From: SXZD01 sp034680345
GTDB taxonomy: Bacteria; Pseudomonadota; Gammaproteobacteria; Burkholderiales; Burkholderiaceae_B
DNA length: 64,000 nt
Reading direction: 5' to 3'
Assembly: GCA_034680345.1 (NCBI GenBank)
Contig: JAXISZ010000006.1
Span: 1 to 64,000 of the forward strand
Shown here piece by piece: positions 44,488 to 52,314 of this stretch. The notes under the pieces are model-generated. The model searched no databases. It was not told the origin of the DNA and worked only from the letters and a program-made list of their open reading frames with translations. Numbering within the stretch: the stretch's first letter is position 1; every line of letters begins with the position of its first letter. The translations under genes were made by a program, and so were the position numbers.

Positions 44488-45654
44488 TTACCGGAACTCC
44501 ACTTTATCCAAAATGCGCTGTGCTGTTACCGTATTGCGTGCTAGCGTTTGGCTTGATACAACATCCTCTTTATAAGGCCCTAGGCCAGTGAGCGCAGCGT
44601 TATTGATTTTAACCGACTTTACCACTGGCCATTCGTTATTGCCATCGGCAAAATACGCCTGCGCTTCAGGGCTTGCCAAATATTCTAAAAAAGCAACAGC
44701 GGCTGTTTTGTTGGGCGCATTGCGTGCTACACCGCCGCCAGAAATATTAATATGCGTGCCTGCTTTTTTTTGATTAGGCCAGATAAAGCCCACTTTAGCC
44801 ACCAGCGCTTTGTCTTCTGGTTTTTCAGAACGCAACAAGCGCACCCAGTAGTAAGAATTGCTAAGCGCCACACCACATTCACCGGAGGCTACAGCTTTAA
44901 TTTGGTCGGTGTCGCCACCTTTGGGTGGGCGAGCCATATTGGCTACAACAGCTTTGGCCCATTGTTGAGCGCCTTCTGTGCCCAAATGTTCAACCATAGC
45001 ACCCACCAAAGAAAGCATATAGGGGTGCGATCCTGAACGGGTACACACCTTACCTCTAAGTGCAGGGTTGGCGAGATCTTCGTAATTTTGCACTAAGTTT
45101 GGTGCAACCCAATCTTTATTGTAAACAATAACTCGGGCGCGTGTTGAAAAGCCGTACCATTGGCTGTCGTTGCTACGAAACTGTGGTGGAATTTTTTGTT
45201 TTAGAATGGGTGAATCAATTGGTTGTAACAAACCCTCAATTTGCGCTTTCCACAGACGCGCAGCATCTACGAGTAAAATAACATCGGCAGGGCTGTTAGC
45301 TCCTTCATTGCGTAAGCGTTCGAGTAAAGCCTCGTCGCTTAATTCAATGCGCTTAATTGTAATTCCCGTAGTTTTAGTAAAATTGGTGTACAACGCTTCG
45401 TCTGTTTGGTAGTGGCGTGCAGAGTATAAATGTAAGACGCTGGGGGTAACTTGTGAGGCTTGTGCATTAACTGACTGAGCGCGTGCATTTAAGCCAAAAC
45501 CCAGTGCCAGAAAAAAACAAGACATACAAGACACAAAACCAAGCTTTAAAGAATGCGCCAAAAAAAGTGGCACAGGCTTTTTGCCTATGGGAGCAGACAA
45601 TTTTTTAAGATGTAAAAGCAATGTATAGATGTCTGATTTATGGATGAAATTCAT
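44488..45654 (-). CDS. Ferric iron ABC transporter, periplasmic binding protein (FbpA/FutA type)
   Basis: A 388-residue type 2 periplasmic binding protein. The export signal lies near residues 30-58 (LGFVSCMSCFFLALGFGLNA then RA), so a later start at M44 (45525) is possible. The body matches iron-binding FbpA/FutA proteins: LHLYSARHYQTDEALYTNFT, GKVCTRSGSHPYMLSLVGAM, ALSNSYYWVRLL with the pair of Tyr residues that coordinate Fe(III), and NISGGGVARNAPNKTAAVAF. No permease or ATPase gene adjoins it. A Fur box sits 57 bases upstream, supporting iron-repressed expression. Confidence 0.88.
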   Translation of the reverse strand: MNFIHKSDIYTLLLHLKKLSAPIGKKPVPLFLAHSLKLGFVSCMSCFFLALGFGLNARAQSVNAQASQVTPSVLHLYSARHYQTDEALYTNFTKTTGITIKRIELSDEALLERLRNEGANSPADVILLVDAARLWKAQIEGLLQPIDSPILKQKIPPQFRSNDSQWYGFSTRARVIVYNKDWVAPNLVQNYEDLANPALRGKVCTRSGSHPYMLSLVGAMVEHLGTEGAQQWAKAVVANMARPPKGGDTDQIKAVASGECGVALSNSYYWVRLLRSEKPEDKALVAKVGFIWPNQKKAGTHINISGGGVARNAPNKTAAVAFLEYLASPEAQAYFADGNNEWPVVKSVKINNAALTGLGPYKEDVVSSQTLARNTVTAQRILDKVEFR

Positions 45655-45710
45655 GGGTTTATTAAAAAGCTTATTTAAAAACGGGTTAAAAAATGGTCAA
45701 CTGGTTAAAT

Positions 45711-45737
45711 TGTAAACGATAATCGTTATCGATTACA
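45711..45737. promoter_or_regulatory. Fur box
   Basis: A near-perfect 27-bp palindrome: TGTAAACGATAAT on the left and GTTATCGATTACA on the right around a central C. The core GATAATCGTTATCGATTA fits the Fur consensus GATAATGATAATCATTATC well. It lies between the divergent iron-binding protein gene (start 45654) and the patatin-like lipoprotein gene (start about 45782), and could repress either or both when iron is plentiful. The fur gene itself is in this window at 60.8 kb. Confidence 0.85.
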
Positions 45738-45781
45738 AAAAGTAAACACTCAAAATAGTAAAATTTATGGTGTACAACATA

Positions 45782-46729
45782 ATGAATAGATTGTTTTATT
45801 TATTTTTTTCTTTGGTTTTTGTGTTGCTTGGGGGTTGTAGCTTATTGCCTACAAGTGGTTCGAATTCAAGCGGTACTGGCGTTTCTGGTGTGGGCAATGT
45901 TTCGGGCAATACGGAAAAAAACAGTGTGCCAGCATTTGGGGGTGGGGCGCAGGCTAAAAGTGGTAAACCCAAATTGGCTTTGGTTTTGGGGGGAGGTGCA
46001 GCGCGTGGATTTGCACACATTGGTGTAATTAAAGTGCTGGAAGCCAATGGCATAGTGCCAGACCTAGTGGTTGGTACTTCGGCGGGCAGTGTGGTGGGGG
46101 CTTTGTATGCCTCGGGTATGAGCGCGTTGGACATGCAAAAAAACGCTTTATTTTTAGAAGAAGGTAGTATTAGTGATATCAGTTTATCAACCAAGGGTTT
46201 GTTGCGAGGTGATGCTTTACAAAACTGGGTGAATCGTTTTGTGGGGCAACGCAGCATAGAGCAATTGCCTAGGCGTTTTGTTTGTACGGGGGTGGTTTTA
46301 AATACAGGGCGTTTGGTGGTATTTGAACGGGGCAATACAGGGCAGGCGGTGCGTGCTTCTAGCAGTGTGCCTGGGGTATTTCAGCCCACGTTAATTAATG
46401 GGGTGGAATACATTGATGGTGGGGTGGTGAGTCCGGTTCCGGTGAAAGTGGCGCGGCAACTTGGGGCAGATGTTGTGATTGCTGTGGATATTAGTTCAAA
46501 GCCTGTGGTTTTAAAAAAAGCAGGGGCTTTAGATATTGTATTGCAAGCGGTGACCATACTTGGGGAGACAGTGGCTGGTTTTGAAATTGCGCAAGCGGAT
46601 GTGGTGATACAACCGGCGATTGGTCATGTGGGTAGTACCGATTTTAAAGCCCGTCATATGCTAATTTTAGAGGGGGAACAGGCGGCGTTATTGGCTTTAT
46701 CTAAAATTCGGCAACTGTTGATGCTTTAA
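45782..46729 (+). CDS. Patatin-like phospholipase lipoprotein (RssA type)
   Basis: A 315-residue lipoprotein from ATG 45782 (MNRLFYLFFSLVFVLLGGCS; lipobox LGGC); an in-frame ATG at 45767 gives a less regular signal peptide. The patatin domain shows the oxyanion loop LVLGGGAARGFAHIGVIKVL, the nucleophile elbow VVGTSAGSVVGALYASG and the catalytic Asp in YIDGGVVSPVPV, so the Ser-Asp dyad is complete. Such proteins hydrolyse phospholipids or similar esters; the substrate here is unknown. Placement next to the Fur box suggests possible iron control, but that is inference. Confidence 0.87.
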   Translation: MNRLFYLFFSLVFVLLGGCSLLPTSGSNSSGTGVSGVGNVSGNTEKNSVPAFGGGAQAKSGKPKLALVLGGGAARGFAHIGVIKVLEANGIVPDLVVGTSAGSVVGALYASGMSALDMQKNALFLEEGSISDISLSTKGLLRGDALQNWVNRFVGQRSIEQLPRRFVCTGVVLNTGRLVVFERGNTGQAVRASSSVPGVFQPTLINGVEYIDGGVVSPVPVKVARQLGADVVIAVDISSKPVVLKKAGALDIVLQAVTILGETVAGFEIAQADVVIQPAIGHVGSTDFKARHMLILEGEQAALLALSKIRQLLML

Positions 46730-46852
46730 CATCTTGAATATTTTTTAGGGTTCTTTTTTTGGTTATATACGACCATCAAAAAAAATTCTTATAAGCGGAA
46801 CTTTTATAACAAATTGAATCACTTAATAATTTTAAGATAGGAGTGAATTATT

Positions 46853-48076
46853 ATGGCAAGTGCTGGCAGCATACAAATGCATGTTTTTGCTACAGGGAAT
46901 GAAATAAAAGAAGAAAATCAAATAAACAAAAAAGAACCAAACAAACAAGAGCTACTCGAGAAAATAAAAAAGGCAAAAGGTGAAAAACTTGTTAAATTGG
47001 TTCATGATGGTTTGGCTGAAAACATAATTAGTAGTCAAGAACTGGAAAACATACAGAATAGCAGTAGTGTGCTGCTCTTAAATAATTCAGACAACAAAAC
47101 ATCATTCCTGCAATCTCTATTTGATGGAATTCCTGTGGGGAAGCGTACCGTTCGTGATAGAAAGGCTCTTAAAGAAAGAGCTCAAGAATTCATGCAAGAC
47201 AACAATTACAAGTCCATCACAATTGTGCGTCAAACTGAACGTAATGAGCCAGAAGTTTTTACTTTTTATAACCAGCGCCCACCCCGTGCTTACTTTAAAA
47301 TGTTTGGTAAAAAAATGAATTTCAATTTGAAATGTCTTTTCAAAATTCCTTCTGCGAATGTATCAGAAAAGCACACATTGACAGATTTTGATGACTGTTT
47401 GCCCTCATGTAATGACAGCAGTGATGAAGGTTTGTTAGAAGCGAATTCTCAGGAAATTATGGAATGGCTAAAAAAATGTAAACCAGAGACTACAGGAGTA
47501 GTAGCAGTTGACTCAAATCCAAGTATAGATCTCGAACAATCGGCTACAGAAGTAGGCGTAGTTGAGGAACAAAAAGCACTAAGCTCAGAAGAATCTACTA
47601 TACCAAATATAGGATTCGAACAATGTCTTGAAATATTAAAAAAATTAGAAAATTGTACTACACAAGACGATTGTAAAAAAATATTATCAACAGAGAAGAT
47701 AAACGCTAACGCACGAATTAATGGTACCCAGACAACATTATTACACGTAGCTAGTTGCAACGACTATGTAAATGCTGTTAAGCTATTAACAGCTGCGAAG
47801 GCAAACGTTAACGCAAAAAATGAAGAAGGCGACACACCATTACACCTAGCTTGTTCAGAAGACGATGTAGCTGTTTTTAATGCATTAAAAGATGCGGGAG
47901 CAGACCTTAAGGCAGAAGATAAGCTAGGCCGGACACCATTAAAGATCGCTTCACAGATGGGTCATACCAAAATTTTTGAGGCATTAATAGCTGCGCAACA
48001 AAACGCTAACAAAAACACAAACAATGAGACACCAGCATACCAACCGATGAATCCTTTTCAACAGCCAGAATCATGA
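46853..48076 (+). CDS. Ankyrin-repeat protein, putative effector
   Basis: A 407-residue Lys/Asn/Glu-rich protein with no signal peptide or membrane segment. The ribosome binding site AGGAG lies 9 bases before the ATG. Residues about 290-385 hold three ankyrin repeats: TTLLHVASCNDYVNAVKLLT, GDTPLHLACSEDDVAVFNAL and GRTPLKIASQMGHTKIFEAL, with NVNAKNEEGD-type turns between. The first 290 residues match no family I know; there are predicted helices (EKIKKAKGEKLVKLVHDGL) and an acidic Cys-containing stretch (LTDFDDCLPSCNDSSDE). The C-terminus is Asn/Pro/Gln-rich. Coding bases are more A+T-rich than in neighbours. With the protease gene next door it looks like a host-directed protein. Confidence 0.75.
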   Translation: MASAGSIQMHVFATGNEIKEENQINKKEPNKQELLEKIKKAKGEKLVKLVHDGLAENIISSQELENIQNSSSVLLLNNSDNKTSFLQSLFDGIPVGKRTVRDRKALKERAQEFMQDNNYKSITIVRQTERNEPEVFTFYNQRPPRAYFKMFGKKMNFNLKCLFKIPSANVSEKHTLTDFDDCLPSCNDSSDEGLLEANSQEIMEWLKKCKPETTGVVAVDSNPSIDLEQSATEVGVVEEQKALSSEESTIPNIGFEQCLEILKKLENCTTQDDCKKILSTEKINANARINGTQTTLLHVASCNDYVNAVKLLTAAKANVNAKNEEGDTPLHLACSEDDVAVFNALKDAGADLKAEDKLGRTPLKIASQMGHTKIFEALIAAQQNANKNTNNETPAYQPMNPFQQPES

Positions 48077-48226
48077 ATCCTTTTATATGGCTAGATTAGG
48101 GAAACGGCGAAGATACAGATGATGATGGTTCATTAAATAGAAGCCGGAGGTCGAGTTTTTAAAATGATCTGGAACTTCCATGATAAAGTTGACCACATAG
48201 TTGAATATGAAATTTTGTGAGTATTT

Positions 48227-49450
48227 ATGAGTATCCTACCTTTTCGTTTTAAGTTCCCTTTTCTGGGCGCATTCAATTCAAATATAAATCGAGCATTTTC
48301 ACGCGGTAATTTTTCAAGTCTTGCTACATCAAAATCTTTGTTGCTAGAACGCTGTAGTAACTCTTTGGGTATAGCCGCTTCTTGCTTTAAAACGCAGTCT
48401 AACAAATCGTCCATTTATAATGGAGGGTTGAATTATTTGGGTGAAGCGGGTTTGACTGAACAAGGGCAATTTGACCCCACGTGTCGCGCTACCAATTTTG
48501 GGCAAGTTGATCAATCAACACTAAAAAATAGGGGTTTAATTAACAACAGCGCTATTCAAATGCAAAAAGGAGCTTTGTCATGTCTTGCCAAAAAAACTGT
48601 TCATCAGCAGTCTGCACAAAAGCCCGAGGTTGCTCCGATTTTAGCGTCTTTCTCTAGATTAAAATCACACAAAAGTGACTTTGATTCTAAAGGTTCAAGC
48701 CCTCAATACACTGGACAGTACCATGTAAGTGATAGTAGCAGTGAAGGCGGTGTTCTATCAGTTTCAATTACAAATCCTAAAGAGCACCCCGCATATTCTT
48801 TGACTCAGCCAGGTACTTTTATAGACTCCCTTATTCTTCAAGCTTGGGGTAAGCGTTTACAAGAAATTAACCCTAATTTATTGATGGCTGATCCCACCCG
48901 TTTATCTAAAAATTTTATAGACGACATATTTACACAAAACACTGGCAAACTTACCCCAGGACAATGGATGTGCGTGCCAGTGAATTGTTGTACTCACTAT
49001 GACGATCCTCAAGCGAGCGACAATAAAAGTGGTAACCATTGGATTTTATGTGCCGTGCGTTACAGCCAAGATCCAAAAGACCGTGAATTTTTGGTGTTTG
49101 ATTCATTACAAACTCAACGTTCGCTGCAACAAAAAATTCGTTCTTCGGTTGGTCAGTCTAACAATAAGATTAAATTTATTTCTGGGGATCTACAAGAAAA
49201 GCGATATCCAAATGGGTGTGGTGTGCTTGTGGCAAAAGCAATGCAGGAACTGGCTATTGAAGGCTTAGATAACTTAGATAAAAACCCACATGACATCTTG
49301 TTGTCCTTTCATAACTCTGTAGGCCAAAGCAATCAACAACCCTTAGCGGAACAACGGGCCAGACAGGACGACTTAAATTTCCGTTCACGTCTGCAACGTA
49401 TCTTTTATCAATCACAGTCAGATTTGTTGGCTTTAAAAAATCGGGTTTAG
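48227..49450 (+). CDS. Predicted CE-clan (Ulp1/ElaD/SseL-like) cysteine protease, putative effector
   Basis: A 407-residue protein. Residues about 185-350 look like a Ulp1/C48-type cysteine protease: SGNHWILCAVRY with His271, FLVFDSLQT with Asp292, a Gln at 323 (DLQEKRYPNG) and the nucleophile in NGCGVLVAKAMQEL, Cys331. His-to-Cys spacing of 60 is close to the 66 of yeast Ulp1. In bacteria such proteases are mostly secreted deubiquitinases, deSUMOylases or, in the related YopJ branch, acetyltransferases. The first 180 residues are Ser/Asn-rich and low in similarity, as in secretion or localisation regions. No classical signal peptide. It stands 150 bases after the ankyrin gene. The assignment rests on motif order only. 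Confidence 0.68.
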   Translation: MSILPFRFKFPFLGAFNSNINRAFSRGNFSSLATSKSLLLERCSNSLGIAASCFKTQSNKSSIYNGGLNYLGEAGLTEQGQFDPTCRATNFGQVDQSTLKNRGLINNSAIQMQKGALSCLAKKTVHQQSAQKPEVAPILASFSRLKSHKSDFDSKGSSPQYTGQYHVSDSSSEGGVLSVSITNPKEHPAYSLTQPGTFIDSLILQAWGKRLQEINPNLLMADPTRLSKNFIDDIFTQNTGKLTPGQWMCVPVNCCTHYDDPQASDNKSGNHWILCAVRYSQDPKDREFLVFDSLQTQRSLQQKIRSSVGQSNNKIKFISGDLQEKRYPNGCGVLVAKAMQELAIEGLDNLDKNPHDILLSFHNSVGQSNQQPLAEQRARQDDLNFRSRLQRIFYQSQSDLLALKNRV

Positions 49451-49451
49451 T

Positions 49452-49495
49452 TTTGCACAATTATTTGTTTAACAAATCTTGTGCAAATAAAGTTT
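49452..49495 (+). terminator. Long hairpin after the protease gene
   Basis: TTTGCACAA (49452-49460) pairs with TTGTGCAAA (49479-49487), and inside it ATTTGT (49463-49468) pairs with ACAAAT (49472-49477) around a TTA loop. A short T-run (GTTTT) follows a few bases later. It starts 2 bases after the protease stop codon, so it most likely ends transcription of the ankyrin-protease island. Confidence 0.65.
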
Positions 49496-49541
49496 TCCCC
49501 TGTTAGCATGACACTTATTCATTTATAAAAGTGAGTTAGTA

Positions 49542-50216
49542 GTGGATTTTATAGATTTAGGAACAGGTTCTTTTTGGTTGGCTGTTGGACAAATCATATT
49601 AATTGACATTTTATTGGGTGGTGATAATGCGGTGGTGATTGCGTTGGCCTGTCGTCGTTTGTCAGTTAACCAACGCAAACAAGGTATTTTTTGGGGGGTG
49701 GTTGGTGCCATTGCCTTACGAATTTTTTTAATCTTTTTTGCATTACAGCTGTTGCAAATTCCATTTTTAAAAATTGCGGGTGGTTTTTTATTGTTTTGGA
49801 TTGGTGCGCAGCTCTTGAAACAGGGGGGGGATGATCAGCACGAAGTGGCTGGATCATCAACTTTGCTGGGGGCTATTAAAACCATTATCATAGCCGATGC
49901 GGTTATGAGTATTGACAACGTGATTGCAGTGGCTGGGGCCGCTCGGGGCAACATGGCTTTGGTAATCTTTGGTATTGTTGTCAGTATTCCTATTATTGTT
50001 TGGGGTAGTCAGTTGGTCATTAAACTGATGGACCGTTTTCCGTTTGTTATCACTTTAGGTGCGGGTTTGTTGGGATGGATTGGTGGCGAAATGATTGTGG
50101 CTGATCAAATTTTGAATCCGTTTATTTCACAAATGCATTCTGTAACAAAATACCTTGCAGCAACTTTGGGGGCTGTTTTTGTTGTGTTACTGGGGCGAAC
50201 TCTTAAGCGAAAGTAA
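49542..50216 (+). CDS. TerC-family integral membrane protein
   Basis: A 224-residue membrane protein with about six or seven hydrophobic segments. The family motif LLGGDNAVVIALACRRL lies near residues 25-41 and a second one, ADAVMSIDNVIAVAGAARG, around 117-135; both carry conserved Asp-Asn pairs typical of TerC proteins, proposed to export or handle metal ions, especially Mn(II), and linked to tellurite resistance. GTG at 49542 is the start, with no better ATG nearby. Function beyond the family is not claimed. Confidence 0.88.
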   Translation: MDFIDLGTGSFWLAVGQIILIDILLGGDNAVVIALACRRLSVNQRKQGIFWGVVGAIALRIFLIFFALQLLQIPFLKIAGGFLLFWIGAQLLKQGGDDQHEVAGSSTLLGAIKTIIIADAVMSIDNVIAVAGAARGNMALVIFGIVVSIPIIVWGSQLVIKLMDRFPFVITLGAGLLGWIGGEMIVADQILNPFISQMHSVTKYLAATLGAVFVVLLGRTLKRK

Positions 50217-50744
50217 TTTACAAAAAATTAATAATAAATTGAAATTGATAAAAAAGATTTTTTTCAGTTGAACATCCTCAAATTGCTCAATTTAGGCTTT
50301 TTTTAAACATTTAACCAAGCTTTAATAAAACCTGAACACAAATTTAAAACCAGCTTTTAAACTGGCTTATGAAGTAACTCAGTAGACGTTTCCAGCCGCA
50401 GATGTATTTTTTTGCTGGGTTGGTGTTGTTTACTGTGGTTGTATTTGTTGCTTTACTTGTTATTTTTGAAGCGCAGGTGTTCTGAATGCTTGAATGTTTG
50501 GGCCGGTTCGCCTAGAAGCATAAATAGTACAAATGGGTTGTTGCTGACTTGTGACCTTGCTTGTTTTGAATGTGAGGTTGTCAAGCCAACCCCTCATGAT
50601 AAATTTATATCTATTTGTTTTTTTAATTTTTTATTCCAAAAATAAACAGTTTTTTTGGGATGCTTGTTTGTTGTTTAAAATTTTTGATTCAATGGTTTTT
50701 GATTGATTTGGTAAACTACGGTTTTTACCAAAAAGAGTTAACCC
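50217..50744. other. 528-base gap between the TerC gene and the binding-protein gene
   Basis: No convincing gene of normal size. A 27-codon hydrophobic frame (MYFFAGLVLFTVVVFVALLV plus seven residues) starts at about 50401; it could encode a single-pass membrane peptide, but no clear ribosome binding site is seen. An inverted repeat lies just before the downstream gene and is listed separately. The remainder is A+T-rich. Confidence 0.45.
50707..50732. promoter_or_regulatory. 9-bp inverted repeat upstream of the LivK-like gene
   Basis: TTTGGTAAA (50707-50715) and TTTACCAAA (50724-50732), spaced by 8 bases, lie 12 bases before the ATG at 50745 and next to its ribosome binding site (AAAAAGAG). 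As DNA it could be an operator; as RNA a hairpin next to the ribosome site could limit translation. Function inferred from position. Confidence 0.5.
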
Positions 50745-51896
50745 ATGAAAACAATCAATATTATGAAGCAGGTTTTCTGTACACTTTTGGCGCCAAGCAT
50801 GTTGCTGGGTTTGCAGCCTGCTCAAGCCAAAGAAATTGTTGTTAAAATTGGCCATGTGGCGCCCATGTCTGGGCCACAAGCACATTATGGTAAAGACAAC
50901 GAAAACGGCGCTCGCTTAGCAATTGAAGACTTAAATAAAATGGGCATAACCATTGCAGGTGCAACGGCGCGTTTTGAACTGTTACCCCAAGATGACGCTG
51001 CTGACCCTAAGCAAGGAGCATTGGTAGCTCAAAAATTGTGTGACTCTAAAGTAGTGGGTGTCATTGGCCATTTAAACAGTGGTACCACTATACCATCCTC
51101 TCGTATTTACAATGATTGTGGTTTGGTTCAAATTACGCCAGCAGCAACTAACCCTAAAATTACGCAACAAGGTTACAAAGGTCTGTTTCGTACCATAGCC
51201 CATGACGGAGCGCTTGGTGTTGCTTTGGCAAATTATGCGCTTGGGGAATTGAAAGCAAAAAAAATTGCTGTGATCGATGATCGTACGGGTTACGGTCAGC
51301 CCTTGGCCGATATTTTTGTAGAGACCATTAAAAAATTAGGCGGGCAGGTGGTGGATCGTCAATACACCAGCGATAAAGCAACTGATTTTAACGCTATATT
51401 AACGGCAGTCAAGGCTAAAAACCCTGATATTATTTTCTATGGTGGTATGGATGCTCAGGCAGGCCCTATGTTGCGTCAAATGAAGGCGTTAAACATTAAA
51501 GCAAAATTTATGGGGGGTGACGGAATCTGCACAACAGAATTGTTAAAACTAGGCGCAGGTAACGTAGGTACCAATGTAATCTGTGGAGAAGGCGGCATGG
51601 ATATTAATAAAATGACAGGTGGCAGCGTTTTTGAAAAACGTTATAAAGAAACGTTCAACTCAGATATTCAGGTTTACGCCCCGTTTGTTTATGACGCAAC
51701 CATGCTTTTAGGCAGTGCAATACAAAAGGCCAATTCAATTGAGCCTGCAAAATATTTGCCAGTTTTGCGCAACATTGAATACAAAGGTTTAGTGGGTCTT
51801 ATCAAGTTTGATGAAAAAGGTGACATTCTCAATGGTGCTATAACTTTGCGCACTTATGCAGAGGGTAGAAAAAAAGCATTGGCAGTGATTCAGTGA
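50745..51896 (+). CDS. Branched-chain amino acid-type ABC transporter, periplasmic binding protein (LivK/LivJ-like)
   Basis: A 383-residue type 1 periplasmic binding protein with a cleavable signal peptide (about residues 1-28, ending QPAQAKE). The mature part reads VVKIGHVAPMSGPQAHYGKD, ENGARLAIEDLNKMG, GVIGHLNSGTTIPSSRIYND and PAATNPKITQQGYKGLFRT, a close fit to LivJ/LivK proteins that bind Leu, Ile, Val or related ligands. No permease or ATPase genes adjoin it, so it is either an orphan or works with a transporter encoded elsewhere. An inverted repeat precedes the ribosome site and a terminator follows the stop. Confidence 0.9.
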   Translation: MKTINIMKQVFCTLLAPSMLLGLQPAQAKEIVVKIGHVAPMSGPQAHYGKDNENGARLAIEDLNKMGITIAGATARFELLPQDDAADPKQGALVAQKLCDSKVVGVIGHLNSGTTIPSSRIYNDCGLVQITPAATNPKITQQGYKGLFRTIAHDGALGVALANYALGELKAKKIAVIDDRTGYGQPLADIFVETIKKLGGQVVDRQYTSDKATDFNAILTAVKAKNPDIIFYGGMDAQAGPMLRQMKALNIKAKFMGGDGICTTELLKLGAGNVGTNVICGEGGMDINKMTGGSVFEKRYKETFNSDIQVYAPFVYDATMLLGSAIQKANSIEPAKYLPVLRNIEYKGLVGLIKFDEKGDILNGAITLRTYAEGRKKALAVIQ

Positions 51897-51939
51897 TTTT
51901 TTAGATTTGCCTTTAATACAAAACCAAGGTCATCAAACA

Positions 51940-51979
51940 GCCCCAACGGCCGCTAGATAGCGGCTGCGGGCCATTTTTT
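51940..51979. terminator. Rho-independent terminator between convergent genes
   Basis: A G+C-rich stem with core GCCGCT-AGAT-AGCGGC (51949-51964), extended by outer GCCC/GGGC pairing, followed by ATTTTTTG. It lies between the stop codon of the LivK-like gene and the stop of the convergent cytochrome c gene. Confidence 0.8.
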
Positions 51980-52002
51980 GTGCTGATGAATGTGTTTCGA
52001 TA

Positions 52003-52314
52003 TTACTTGACGCTTAAAACCCATTTGGCCAATGTTTGTGCGTCTTGATCATTTACGTTGGGGTGAGCTGGCATAGGCATTTGGCCCCAAACACCGGAAC
52101 CGCCTTTTTGAATTTTGTTGGCCAATTTATTGACAGCAGAGGCATCTCCTTTGTATTTGGCTGCTACATCTTTAAAAGCAGGGCCAACCAGTTTTTGATC
52201 AACGGCGTGGCATGCCAAACAGTTTTTGCTTTTGGCCAGTTCTGGGCTTGCAAAAGACAGTACGGGTAAAACAGACAGAGTTATAAATGCGAATAAACCA
52301 TTGATGCGCGGCAT
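52003..52314 (-). CDS. Small class I cytochrome c
   Basis: A 103-residue periplasmic monohaem cytochrome. A signal peptide (about residues 1-22, ending SFASPE) is followed by the haem-binding CLACH motif at about 33-37, the sequence VGPAFKDVAAKY, and a distal Met in QMPMPAHPN, then LAKWVLSVK at the end. This is the cytochrome c551/c552 pattern of electron carriers to terminal oxidases or reductases. It is transcribed alone. Confidence 0.92.
   Translation of the reverse strand: MPRINGLFAFITLSVLPVLSFASPELAKSKNCLACHAVDQKLVGPAFKDVAAKYKGDASAVNKLANKIQKGGSGVWGQMPMPAHPNVNDQDAQTLAKWVLSVK

Noticed and set aside
45796..46335. 179-codon antisense frame opposite the patatin lipoprotein
   Set aside because: The plus-strand gene has a lipobox and complete patatin motifs; the antisense frame has none.
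48047..48084. 12-bp direct repeat ATGAATCCTTTT at the end of the ankyrin gene
   Set aside because: Two copies 26 bases apart without flanking IS structure; too short to call a target duplication or attachment site.
48133..48414. 93-codon frame on the minus strand at the start of the protease gene
   Set aside because: It overlaps the protease start in antisense, has no recognisable domain and no good ribosome site; read as a chance open frame.
50401..50484. 27-codon hydrophobic frame that could encode a small membrane peptide
   Set aside because: No ribosome binding site is evident and A+T-rich, T-rich DNA often encodes hydrophobic stretches by chance.
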